Below are positions 1-7,477 of a stretch of DNA of 11,575 nucleotides, piece by piece. The notes beneath the pieces were generated by a model. That model had not been told where the DNA came from and did not search any database. It saw only the letters and a program-made list of their open reading frames with translations. Every line of letters begins with the position of its first letter. The stretch's first letter is position 1. The stretch spans positions 1 through 11,575 of the forward strand of contig JAKJFB010000054.1 in assembly GCA_022705125.1 (NCBI GenBank), in the 5' to 3' direction. Source of the DNA: Pseudomonadota bacterium. GTDB taxonomy: Bacteria > Pseudomonadota > Gammaproteobacteria > Pseudomonadales > UBA5518. A program made the translations under genes and the position numbers.

Positions 1-495
1 CGCCACGGCGGTGGCGGCACGCATCGCCTGCGGCTGGCGCAGCACTTCCCCCAGGCGCTCCAGCGTGCCCTCCAGCACCTCGACCTCGCCATAGCGGCAG
101 AGCAGGTCGTGCTCGACGATGCGACGCGCCTGGCGCGCCGCCGGTGGCGGCAACGCCGCCGCGTGCCGCTCGAGGATGATGCAGACGCGCGTGCTGAACT
201 CGCGCAGCGCCGGGGCATGGAAACGCTCCCAGTGCCGCGTGAGCAGGTAATCGAAGAAGAGGTCGATGACCACGCCGGCGAGGCGGCGCTCGCCGGGGCC
301 GAAATGCACCCGCAGCGCGCGCAGGCGCTCATGGCCGTCGGTGAATGCATCGACGCGCCGGTGCAGCCTGACGCCGCGCTCCAGCGCCTGTGGCAACGCG
401 CCGGTGAGCGGCCCCTTCACGTAATCGCCGAGCAGCGCGCCCACGACCAGGTGCTCGCATTCACCCGCGAGGTGGAAATGCGCGAGGTGGTTCAC
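1..495 (-). CDS. acpH: Acyl-carrier-protein phosphodiesterase (AcpH type), C-terminus cut by window edge
   Basis: Known role of the family (PF04336): cytoplasmic hydrolysis of the 4'-phosphopantetheine arm from holo-ACP, giving apo-ACP. The 165 visible residues begin VNHLAHFHLAGE, which matches the family N-terminus (E. coli MNFLAHLHLA) position for position. A conserved Asp falls at residue 24 (LLGDYVKG), followed by LHRRVDAFTD at 44-53, VIDLFFDYLLTRHW at 76-89 and LLCRYG at 131-136. E. coli AcpH has about 193 residues, so roughly 30 are missing beyond position 1. The start is a GTG at 495-493, chosen because it aligns exactly with the family Met; the only Shine-Dalgarno-like sequence upstream is weak and lies in the end of gshA. 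It begins 9 bases after the gshA stop, so co-transcription and probably translational coupling are likely. I infer function from recalled family motifs; identification is firm, the physiological role less so. Confidence 0.88.
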   Translation of the reverse strand, partial: MNHLAHFHLAGECEHLVVGALLGDYVKGPLTGALPQALERGVRLHRRVDAFTDGHERLRALRVHFGPGERRLAGVVIDLFFDYLLTRHWERFHAPALREFSTRVCIILERHAAALPPPAARQARRIVEHDLLCRYGEVEVLEGTLERLGEVLRQPQAMRAATAVA

Positions 496-504
496 GCGCA
501 GGAC

Positions 505-2073
505 CTACTGCGCGTAATAGTTCGCGAGGTAGGTTTCGAAGGGTATCGCGTCGGCCCGCTCGATGGCGCGCTGCGCGTCCAGAGACTCCACCGCCAGGCG
601 CTCGAATTGCGCGCGCGAGACATCGTCGAGCGGGCGCGCCAGGAAGTGCTCGCGGTGGAGCCGCGACTGCGCCATCGCGAAGCGGAAGAAGGAGCCCTCG
701 CCCGCGCGCAGCGCCTCGAGTACCCGCGCCGAGGGCGTCAGCCCGGACTGCTCGAGCTTCAGACGCTGCGCGGCGATGCTGTCGCGGTATTCGACGCCGT
801 TGCGCGCGCGGTCGAGCAGCACGCCGATCGCCGCGATGTCTTCGAGCATGCGCAGTCCGAGTTGCCGCAGTTCCACGCTCGCACCGTCCGCCTGCGCCAG
901 GTGCAGCCCCGGCTCGCGACCGCGGTTCACCACGGTCAGCAGGTTCTCGCGCGCGAGCCGGCGCGCCGGCGCGTCCGAGGCCGGGCTCTGGTGCAGCAGG
1001 CAGAACAGCAGGAAGGCATCGAGGAAGCGCGCAGTGGGGCGCGCGATGCCGATCGGCTCGAAAGGGTCGAGGTCCAGGCAGCGCACCTCGATGTACTCCA
1101 CGCCCCGTTCCTGCAGCGCGCGACGCGGCGACTCGCCGCTGCGCGTGACCCGCTTCGGACGGATCGTGGCGTAGAACTCGTTCTCGATCTGCAGCAGGCT
1201 CGCGCTGAGCTGCCGCCACTGGTCGCCGTCGCGCACGCCGAGGCGCTGGTAGTCGGGATGCGCCTCGGTGATCGCGCGCTGCAGCGCGCCGACGTAATCA
1301 CCCAGGCTGTTGTAGGGAATATCGATGCTGCGTTGCGCGTTGCTCTGGTAGCCGAGGTCGCCCATGCGCAGCGACGTACCCCAGGGCGCGTGCAGCGTGC
1401 CGGCGCCGAGCGGCTGCAGACCGTGTGCTCGCCCGGCCACGAAGCTGCCACACAACGCCGGCGAGGCGCCGAACAGGTAGACCAGCAGCCACGCGTGGCG
1501 GTGGAAATTGCGGATCAGCGCGAAATACTGCTCGGTCTTGAAATCCTGCAGCGTGAGCGTGTTCGCGGTTTCCGCGCGCAGCCACTCCCAGAAATCGTCA
1601 TCGAGCGAGAAGTTGTAGTGCAGGCCGGCGATCGTCTGCATCAGGCGCCCGTAACGATGCCCCAGGCCGATGCGATAGATCGTCTTCATGCGCGCGACGT
1701 TGGAGTCGCCGTAGCGCGCGACCGGGATGTCCTCGTCCTTTTCCAGCACGCAGGGCATGCTCGAGGTCCACAACAGCTCGTCGCCGATGCGCGGATAGAC
1801 GAAGCGGTGGATGCGATCGAGCTCGTCCAGCGTTTGCTCGAGCTCGGTGCCTGCGTCCGTGATGAACTCCAGCAGCGCCTCGGAATAATCGGTGGTGATC
1901 GAGGCATGCGTCAGCGCCGAACCGAGCGCCGCGGGATGCGGCGTCTGTGCGAGCCGTCCCTGCGGCGTGATGCGCAGGCTTTCCTTCTCGATGCCACGGC
2001 GGATATAGCGCAACAGCCTGCTGTTGTCGCCTCGATCCAGGGCAGCGAGCCGATGTTCGAATTGCGCGTTCAC
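505..2073 (-). CDS. gshA: Glutamate-cysteine ligase (gamma-glutamylcysteine synthetase), GshA type
   Basis: Catalyses the first and limiting step of glutathione synthesis in the cytoplasm: ATP-dependent joining of L-glutamate to L-cysteine. The 522 residues are close to E. coli GshA (518) and collinear with it. Visible family blocks are GIEKESLRI at 27-35, GSALTHASITTDYSEALLEF at 51-70, LHYNFS at 151-156, FGASPA at 201-206, QIENEFYATIRPKR at 295-308, RSGESP at 311-316 and EYIEVRCLD at 326-334. The reading frame stays open upstream to 2319, but that extension is low-complexity and not family-like. I chose the GTG at 2073-2071 because AGGAAG sits five bases upstream and the N-terminus then has the right length. 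An out-of-frame ATG immediately followed by TGA overlaps this GTG. acpH follows after 9 bases. Nothing appears broken. GshA proteins of this class are typically feedback-inhibited by glutathione. Confidence 0.97.
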   Translation of the reverse strand: MNAQFEHRLAALDRGDNSRLLRYIRRGIEKESLRITPQGRLAQTPHPAALGSALTHASITTDYSEALLEFITDAGTELEQTLDELDRIHRFVYPRIGDELLWTSSMPCVLEKDEDIPVARYGDSNVARMKTIYRIGLGHRYGRLMQTIAGLHYNFSLDDDFWEWLRAETANTLTLQDFKTEQYFALIRNFHRHAWLLVYLFGASPALCGSFVAGRAHGLQPLGAGTLHAPWGTSLRMGDLGYQSNAQRSIDIPYNSLGDYVGALQRAITEAHPDYQRLGVRDGDQWRQLSASLLQIENEFYATIRPKRVTRSGESPRRALQERGVEYIEVRCLDLDPFEPIGIARPTARFLDAFLLFCLLHQSPASDAPARRLARENLLTVVNRGREPGLHLAQADGASVELRQLGLRMLEDIAAIGVLLDRARNGVEYRDSIAAQRLKLEQSGLTPSARVLEALRAGEGSFFRFAMAQSRLHREHFLARPLDDVSRAQFERLAVESLDAQRAIERADAIPFETYLANYYAQ

Positions 2074-2084
2074 ATTGTCTTCCT
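2070..2084 (-). promoter_or_regulatory. gshA ribosome-binding site with overlapping start-stop (ATG-TGA)
   Basis: Read on the minus strand the bases are AGGAAG, ACA, ATGTGA. The GTG that starts gshA is formed by bases 3-5 of ATGTGA. The AGGAAG motif is three bases from the out-of-frame ATG and five bases from the GTG; the latter is nearer to usual bacterial spacing. A ribosome choosing the ATG would meet TGA at once and make no protein. This decides the gshA start as GTG and may lower or modulate its translation; the modulation is inference. Confidence 0.6.
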
Positions 2085-2120
2085 GGCACACCCGCGCGCG
2101 AGCCGCGCCGGGGTCGCGAG

Positions 2121-2149
2121 AGTGTAGTGATGCGGCGCAGGCAAGTACA
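2121..2149 (-). promoter_or_regulatory. Candidate sigma-70-like promoter for gshA-acpH
   Basis: On the minus strand a -10-like TACACT (bases 2126-2121, four of six matches to TATAAT) is preceded, after 17 bases, by TGTACT (2149-2144, three of six matches to TTGACA). Transcription would start near 2114, leaving about 40 bases before the GTG of gshA. The -35 match is weak, and GC-rich promoters are hard to call by eye. Confidence 0.22.
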
Positions 2150-2172
2150 GCACCGGGCGCCGACGCAGGTTG

Positions 2173-2199
2173 TTGCGCGTCTCGGGCGCGTGGTAGCTT
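2173..2199 (+). promoter_or_regulatory. Weak candidate promoter for the Dyp peroxidase gene
   Basis: TTGCGC at 2173-2178 resembles a -35 box. TAGCTT at 2194-2199 is a poor -10, with a short 15-base spacer. It lies about 45 bases upstream of the peroxidase start, in the divergent gap shared with gshA. No clear operator palindrome is visible in the 170-base gap 2074-2243. Confidence 0.18.
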
Positions 2200-2243
2200 T
2201 AGCTCCAACCCCCGAGACCGACCATGACACGGAGATTGAGGCG

Positions 2244-3146
2244 ATGCCAACTCCCCAGCCGGCGATTTTCCGCGAGAACACGCCGCATCAATATTTCCTC
2301 GAGTTTCACCTGCGCGCACGCTGGCAACCCGAGGAACTCAGGCGCCTTCTGGGGCAGGCACTCGCCGCGCGCGCGCCCGAAACCAGCCTCGTGCTGGCCT
2401 TCGGCCGCGACGCCTGGGAACGGCTCGCGCCGCAGGAAGTGCCGGAGAACTTCATCACCTTCCACCCGGTGCTCGGCAGGCAGGATCGCATTGCGCCCGG
2501 CACGCAGGGCGACATCCTGGTGTGGCTGCACGGCGAGCGTCATGACCTCAACGTCGCCCTCGCCATGGAGATCGGTCGCGCGCTCGCCGGCATAGCAACG
2601 CTCGAGCTCGAACTGCACGGCTTCACCTACCTCGATTCGCGCGACATGACGGGCTTCGTCGACGGCACCGAGAATCCGCACGACGAGGAGGCGCGCGCGG
2701 CTGCGCTGATCCCCGCGGGGCACACCGGAGCCGGCGGAAGCTTCGTACTGACGCAGCAGTGGGTGCACGACCTCGAGCGTTTCGGCGCGCTGGGCCAGGC
2801 GGAGCAGGAATCGGTGATAGGGCGCACCAAGCCCGACAGCATCGAGCTCGACGACGCGCCGCCGACGGCCCACGTGCGGCGCACCGACGTGCAGGTCGAC
2901 GGCCAGGCGCTGAAGATCTACCGCCGCAGCGCGCCGTTCGGCGGCCTGCGCCAGCACGGGCTGTATTTCATTGCCTTTTCGCGCGAGATCATGATCTTCG
3001 CGATGCAGCTCGATCGTATGTTCGGTCGCGCCGATGACGGCCTGATGGATCGCCTGACCGAATTCTCCACCCCCGTCTCGGGCGCCTACTGGTTCGCGCC
3101 TCCGGTGGAATCGCTGACCGCGCTCTTCGGCGACCATGCCGGCTGA
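2244..3146 (+). CDS. Dyp-type heme peroxidase, class B (YfeX-like)
   Basis: Dye-decolorizing peroxidases use heme b and hydrogen peroxide to oxidise dyes, phenolics, metals or porphyrinogens; the natural substrate here is unknown. The 300 residues equal the length of E. coli YfeX (about 299). The family signature GFVDGTENP lies at 137-145, with Asp140 as the conserved distal acid. His210 in TAHVRRTD fits the proximal heme ligand, and Arg227 in KIYRRSAPFG the conserved distal Arg. HGLYFIAF at 238-245 and FSTPVSGAYWFAPP at 274-287 close the second ferredoxin-like domain. The ATG at 2244 is preferred over upstream in-frame starts because homology begins there and GGAG lies nine bases upstream. 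There is no signal peptide, so it should be cytoplasmic. The C-terminus ends just after the fold, with no recognisable encapsulin-targeting tail. The adaptor gene of an efflux pump follows after 66 bases, so co-transcription is possible but not proven. Confidence 0.93.
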   Translation: MPTPQPAIFRENTPHQYFLEFHLRARWQPEELRRLLGQALAARAPETSLVLAFGRDAWERLAPQEVPENFITFHPVLGRQDRIAPGTQGDILVWLHGERHDLNVALAMEIGRALAGIATLELELHGFTYLDSRDMTGFVDGTENPHDEEARAAALIPAGHTGAGGSFVLTQQWVHDLERFGALGQAEQESVIGRTKPDSIELDDAPPTAHVRRTDVQVDGQALKIYRRSAPFGGLRQHGLYFIAFSREIMIFAMQLDRMFGRADDGLMDRLTEFSTPVSGAYWFAPPVESLTALFGDHAG

Positions 3147-3212
3147 GCCGTGCGTCGCACCCACCGGGCGCGCTGAAGACGGATCGAGCGCGCTACCCGA
3201 GGAAACGACCCG

Positions 3213-4292
3213 ATGCGACGCCTGACGCGCAACGCGATGCTGATCGCACTGGCCGGCGCCACGGCATTCGCCGGCTGGCAACTGCTGCGCGGGCGCGGGG
3301 CCGCCGTCGAGGCCTTCGAGCCGCCGGCGCCAGCGGTGCGCGCGGCCACGGTCGAACGGCGTGAGATCGCCGACCGCGTCGAGGCGCTGGGCACCACGTC
3401 ATCGTGGGAATCGATCGAGTTGCGCCCCACCGTCACCGAGTTCGTCAGTGCGATCCATTTCACCGATGGCCAGGCGGTGACGCGCGGCGACGCGCTGGTG
3501 ACGCTGGCGCAGCAGGAGGAGAGCGCGCAGCTCGACGAGGCCCGCGCCTACCTCGACGAGCAGCTGCGCGAGGTGCGGCGCATCGAGGGACTGGTGGCGC
3601 GCAAATCGCTGCCGCAGAGCCAGCTCGACGAGCGCCGCACGCTGCGCGACATCGCGCTCGCGCGCGTGTCCGCGGCGCAGGCGGCGCTGGCCGACCGTAC
3701 CATCCGCGCGCCGTTCACGGGGCTGCTCGGGCTGCGCAACGTGAGCCCCGGCGCGCTGGTGACGCCGGAGACGGTGATCACCACGCTCGATGACGTCGCC
3801 ACGCTGCGTCTCGATTTCACGGTGCCCTCCGCGCTGCTGTCACGGCTGCGCACGGGAGAGGCGGTCACGGCCGCGAGCCCCGCCTTCGAGGGCCGCGAGT
3901 TCAGCGCCACGGTGACGGGCATCGATTCACGCGTGAACCCGGTAGACCGCTCGCTCACGGTGCGCGCGCGCATCGACAACGCCGACCTGGCGCTCAGGCC
4001 CGGCATGCTGCTCACGCTGGCGCTCGAGCACCACCCGCGCACCGCGCTGGTGGTGCCCGAGGAAGCGCTGGTGCACTACCAGCGCTCGCACTTCGTGCTG
4101 GTCGTCGACGGCGCCGACGGCAACCGCCTGGTGCGCCGCGAAGTCACGCTGGGCACGCGCATTCCGGGCAGCGCGGAGATCCTCTCCGGCCTCGAGGAGG
4201 GCGAGCTCGTCGTGGTGGAAGGGCTCACCACCGCGCGTCCCGGGCAGCAGGTCCGTATCCTCGCGCCGCAGGGTGTGGAATCGCCGCCATGA
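3213..4292 (+). CDS. RND efflux periplasmic adaptor (membrane fusion protein, HlyD/AcrA type)
   Basis: This is the periplasmic adaptor linking an inner-membrane RND pump to an outer-membrane channel. The 359-residue protein starts with a positively charged stretch and an uncleaved-looking hydrophobic segment (about 8-25). It contains no cysteine at all, so it cannot be a lipoprotein like AcrA and is probably held by its N-terminal anchor. In order: first lipoyl half about 66-100, a short coiled-coil hairpin about 101-160 (QQEESAQLDEAR, SQLDERRTLRD), second lipoyl half with DRTIRAPFTGLLG at 161-173, a beta-barrel about 196-272 and a membrane-proximal domain from about 276 (LVVPEEALV). The ATG at 3213 has GAGGAA eight bases upstream. 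Its stop codon overlaps the start of the pump gene by four bases (ATGA), which indicates translational coupling and an adaptor-pump pair. The substrate cannot be read from the sequence. Confidence 0.94.
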   Translation: MRRLTRNAMLIALAGATAFAGWQLLRGRGAAVEAFEPPAPAVRAATVERREIADRVEALGTTSSWESIELRPTVTEFVSAIHFTDGQAVTRGDALVTLAQQEESAQLDEARAYLDEQLREVRRIEGLVARKSLPQSQLDERRTLRDIALARVSAAQAALADRTIRAPFTGLLGLRNVSPGALVTPETVITTLDDVATLRLDFTVPSALLSRLRTGEAVTAASPAFEGREFSATVTGIDSRVNPVDRSLTVRARIDNADLALRPGMLLTLALEHHPRTALVVPEEALVHYQRSHFVLVVDGADGNRLVRREVTLGTRIPGSAEILSGLEEGELVVVEGLTTARPGQQVRILAPQGVESPP

Positions 4293-7200
4293 TGCTCTCG
4301 GACCTGTCGGTGCGCCGCCCCGTGCTGGCGGCGGTGCTCAGCCTGCTGCTGATCGCCTTCGGCGCGGTGGCCTTCGACCTGCTGCCGCTGCGCGAGTACC
4401 CCGACATCGATCCGCCGGTCGTCACCATCGAGACCACCTACCGCGGGGCGTCGGCGGCCGTGGTGGAAACGCGCATCACGCAGCCGCTCGAGGAACGCAT
4501 CGCCGGCATCGCGGGACTGGAAGCCATCAGCTCGGGCAGCGAGGACGGCGTGTCGTTGATACAGCTCGAGTTCTCGCTCGAACGCGACATCGACGATGCG
4601 GCGAACGACGTGCGCGATCGCGTCGGCGGCGCACTGGACCAGCTGCCCGCGGAAGCCGATGCGCCGGACATCCGCAAGGAGGACGCGTCGGGACGCGTGA
4701 TGCTGTGGCTCAACCTGGTCAGCGACCGCATGGACCGGCTGGAGCTCACCGATTACGCCAACCGCTTCATCGCCGACCGCTTCGCGGTGATCGACGGCGT
4801 GGCCCGCGTGCAGGTGAGCGGCGGACTCGATTACGCGATGCGCATCTGGCTCGACCGCGACGCGCTCGCGGCACGCGCGCTGACGGTAGCCGATGTCGAG
4901 GCGGCGCTGGCGCGCGAGAACCTGGAGCTGCCCGCGGGCGCCATCCGTTCGGAGCAACGCGACTTCGTGGTGCGCATGGAGCGCGGCTATCACACCGCGG
5001 AAGACTTCCGGCGGCTGGTGCTGGGCAAGGGCGGCGACGGACACCTGGTGCGGCTCGGCGAGGTCGCGACGGTGGAACTGGGCGCCGCGGAGAACCGCAG
5101 GCAGTTCCGCGGCAACGGCGTGCCGATGGTCGGCATCGGCATCGTCAAGCAGAGCAATGCCAATACGCTGGCGGTGGCGCGCGCGGTGCGTGCCGAGCGT
5201 GACCGCACCAACCTCTCGCTGCCCGAGGGAATGGAGCTCAAGCAGAGCTACGACTCCTCGGTGTTCATCGAGAGCGCCATTGCCGAGGTCTATCTCACGC
5301 TGTTCATCGCCTGCGGACTGGTGATGGTGGTGATCTGGCTGTTCCTTGGCGACACGCGTGCCATGCTGATCCCGGCAGCGACACTGCCCGTGTCGCTGAT
5401 CGCGACCTTCATCGTCCTCTACTTCTTCGGCTATTCGATCAACCTGCTGACGCTGCTCGCGCTGGTGCTCGCGATCGGGCTGGTGGTGGACGACGCCATC
5501 GTGGTGCTGGAGAACATCCACCGCCGCATGCGCGCCGGCGAGACGCCGCTGGTCGCCGCGTGGCGCGGCACGCGCCAGGTCGGTTTCGCGGTGGTCGCGA
5601 CCACGCTGGTGCTGGTGTCGGTGTTCGTCCCGATCACCTTCCTGCAGGATGACATCGGGCGGCTGTTCGGGGAATTCGCCGTAGCGATGGCCGCGGCAGT
5701 GCTGTTCTCGGCGCTGGTGGCACTCACCCTCTCGCCGGCGATGTGCTCGATCATGCTGCGCCCGGACTCCGCGGAGCACGGCGCGGGCCGCGCGTTCACG
5801 CGCGCACAGACCGCGTATCGCCGGTCGCTAGCCGGCGTGCTGCACCATCCGTGGATCGCGCTGGCGGTGTTTGCGGCGGTCCTCGCCGGTGCCTGGCTGC
5901 TGATGCGGGCCGTTCCCTCCGAGTTCGCGCCCCGCGAGGACCGCGGCACCTTTTTCATGTTCATCACCGCGCCGGAGGGTTCGTCCTTCGACTACACGAT
6001 GCGCCATGTCGACGATATCGAGCGGCGCATCATGCCGATGGTCGAGCGGGGCGAAATCGAGCGCATGCTGCTGCGCGCGCCCGCCGGCTCCACGCGCACC
6101 GAGACTTATAGCGCGGCGACGGGCATATTCAACCTGCCGCACTGGGACACCGGGCGCCCCCCGGCGTGGGAGACGATCGCGGAGGTGAGCCGGCGCATCG
6201 CCGACGTGCCCGGGGTGCAGGCCTTCCCGACCATGCCCCAGGGCCTCGGCGGACGATTCGAGAAGCCGCTGCAGTTCGTTATCGGCGGCGGCACCTTCGA
6301 GGAGCTCGCGCAATGGCGCGACATCCTGCTCGAGCGCATTGCGCAGAACCCCGGCCTGACCGCGGTCGACCACGACTACAAGGAGACCAAGCCGCAGCTG
6401 CGCATCGAGGTGGACCGCGCGCGCGCCGGTGATCTCGGTGTCAGCGTCGAGAATGTGGGCCGCACGCTCGAGACGCTGCTCGGTTCCCGTCGCGTCACCA
6501 AGCTGCTGATGAACGGCGAGGAGTACGACGTGATTCTCGAGGCCATCGAGGACACCAAGCGCAGCAGGGCAGATATCTCGAACATCTACGTACGCTCGGC
6601 GACGAGCGGCGCGCTGGTGCCACTGGCGAGCCTGGTCCGTACCGAGGAGTCTGCCGATGCCGGCGCCCTGAACCGCTACAACCGCACGCGCGCCATCACG
6701 ATCGAGGCGAACCTCGCCGATGGCTACACCCTCGGCGAGGCCATCGACTTCATGGAGAACGCCGCGCGCGAGCTGCTGCCGCCGCGCGCCACCACGGACC
6801 TCAAGGGCGAATCGCGCGACCTGCGCGAATCGGGGCGCTCGATCTACCTGATGTTCCTGCTCTCGCTGCTGGTGGTCTACCTGGTGCTGTCGGCGCAGTT
6901 CGAGAGTTTCCTGCACCCGCTGATCATCATGCTGACGGTGCCGCTGGCGGTGGTGGGCGCACTGCTGGGCCTGTGGCTCACGGGACAGACGCTCAACATC
7001 TACAGCCAGATCGCGATCATCATGCTGGTGGGGCTGGCGGCGAAGAACGGGATCCTGATCGTGGAATTCGCGAACCAGCTGCGCGCCGAGGGCCTCGAGC
7101 GCGAAGAGGCGCTGCTGGAGGCCTCCTCGCTGCGGCTGCGCCCGATCATCATGACCTCCATCACCACGATCATGGGTGCCGTGCCGCTGGTACTGTCGGG

Positions 7201-7408
7201 CGGCGCGGGTGCCGAGACGCGCTTCGTGATCGGCGTGGTCGTGATCGCCGGCGTGCTGGTCTCGACGCTGCTCAGCCTGATCGTCGTGCCCCTGACCTAC
7301 CACTGGCTGACCGCGCGCGCGCCGCTGCCGGGCGCCACCGGCCAGCGCCTGGAGCGCGAGCTGGCCGCGCATGGCGCGAGCGAAGCGCGCGCAGGCAGCG
7401 GCATGTGA
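4289..7408 (+). CDS. RND efflux pump, inner-membrane transporter (HAE-1/AcrB-like)
   Basis: A proton-driven trimeric drug/metabolite exporter of the AcrB/MexB superfamily, 1039 residues (AcrB 1049). The layout is typical: TM1 about 9-29; a large periplasmic loop about 30-332; TM2-6 about 333-484, with the proton-relay pair Asp401-Asp402 in GLVVDDAIVVLEN; TM7 about 520-542; a second periplasmic loop about 543-850; then TM8-12 about 852-1005. Lys919 in GLAAKNGILIVEF matches the conserved TM10 lysine of the proton relay. These residues fit the HAE-1 multidrug branch rather than the heavy-metal (CzcA) branch. Start: ATG at 4289 overlaps the adaptor stop; a second ATG follows directly at 4292 and would shorten the protein by one residue. 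No outer-membrane factor or local regulator gene is seen, so a TolC/OprM-like channel from another locus is expected. All key relay residues are present and no frameshift is visible. Confidence 0.97.
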   Translation: MMLSDLSVRRPVLAAVLSLLLIAFGAVAFDLLPLREYPDIDPPVVTIETTYRGASAAVVETRITQPLEERIAGIAGLEAISSGSEDGVSLIQLEFSLERDIDDAANDVRDRVGGALDQLPAEADAPDIRKEDASGRVMLWLNLVSDRMDRLELTDYANRFIADRFAVIDGVARVQVSGGLDYAMRIWLDRDALAARALTVADVEAALARENLELPAGAIRSEQRDFVVRMERGYHTAEDFRRLVLGKGGDGHLVRLGEVATVELGAAENRRQFRGNGVPMVGIGIVKQSNANTLAVARAVRAERDRTNLSLPEGMELKQSYDSSVFIESAIAEVYLTLFIACGLVMVVIWLFLGDTRAMLIPAATLPVSLIATFIVLYFFGYSINLLTLLALVLAIGLVVDDAIVVLENIHRRMRAGETPLVAAWRGTRQVGFAVVATTLVLVSVFVPITFLQDDIGRLFGEFAVAMAAAVLFSALVALTLSPAMCSIMLRPDSAEHGAGRAFTRAQTAYRRSLAGVLHHPWIALAVFAAVLAGAWLLMRAVPSEFAPREDRGTFFMFITAPEGSSFDYTMRHVDDIERRIMPMVERGEIERMLLRAPAGSTRTETYSAATGIFNLPHWDTGRPPAWETIAEVSRRIADVPGVQAFPTMPQGLGGRFEKPLQFVIGGGTFEELAQWRDILLERIAQNPGLTAVDHDYKETKPQLRIEVDRARAGDLGVSVENVGRTLETLLGSRRVTKLLMNGEEYDVILEAIEDTKRSRADISNIYVRSATSGALVPLASLVRTEESADAGALNRYNRTRAITIEANLADGYTLGEAIDFMENAARELLPPRATTDLKGESRDLRESGRSIYLMFLLSLLVVYLVLSAQFESFLHPLIIMLTVPLAVVGALLGLWLTGQTLNIYSQIAIIMLVGLAAKNGILIVEFANQLRAEGLEREEALLEASSLRLRPIIMTSITTIMGAVPLVLSGGAGAETRFVIGVVVIAGVLVSTLLSLIVVPLTYHWLTARAPLPGATGQRLERELAAHGASEARAGSGM

Positions 7409-7448
7409 CGACGGGGTGCAGCTGACGCTGCGTTTCCCTGGCGAGATC

Positions 7449-7477
7449 GGCTCGAGCGCGGCGGCTCGCTCAGAGCC
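7449..7477. terminator. Hairpin at the convergent pump/LLM gene junction, possible bidirectional terminator
   Basis: GGCTC-GAGCG, an 8-base loop, then CGCTC-A-GAGCC: ten GC-rich base pairs interrupted by a single bulged A. It lies 41 bases after the pump stop and spans the TGA of the convergent oxidoreductase gene (7472-7470). No run of T follows on either strand, so it is not a classic intrinsic terminator. It may still slow polymerase or protect 3' ends. Confidence 0.35.

Noticed and set aside
109..2127. Long plus-strand open frame (672 codons) opposite gshA and acpH
   Set aside because: It is antisense to two well-recognised genes and encodes Arg/Ala/Gln-rich sequence with no family motifs, as expected from GC-rich codon bias on the other strand.
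3087..3146. Possible encapsulin cargo peptide at the C-terminus of the Dyp peroxidase
   Set aside because: The protein ends VESLTALFGDHAG shortly after the fold, without the usual linker and targeting motif, and no encapsulin shell gene is in the window.
3187..3194. AGCGCGCT palindrome between the peroxidase and adaptor genes
   Set aside because: It is an eight-base GC palindrome expected often in such GC-rich DNA; no second copy or promoter context makes it look like an operator.
4046..7031. Five plus-strand GCTGGTGG (Chi-like) octamers at 4046, 5479, 5713, 6868 and 7024
   Set aside because: All fall in coding sequence, where CTG-GTG-GTG/GTC (Leu-Val-Val) or a similar codon series explains them; the Chi sequence of this organism is unknown, so no claim is made.
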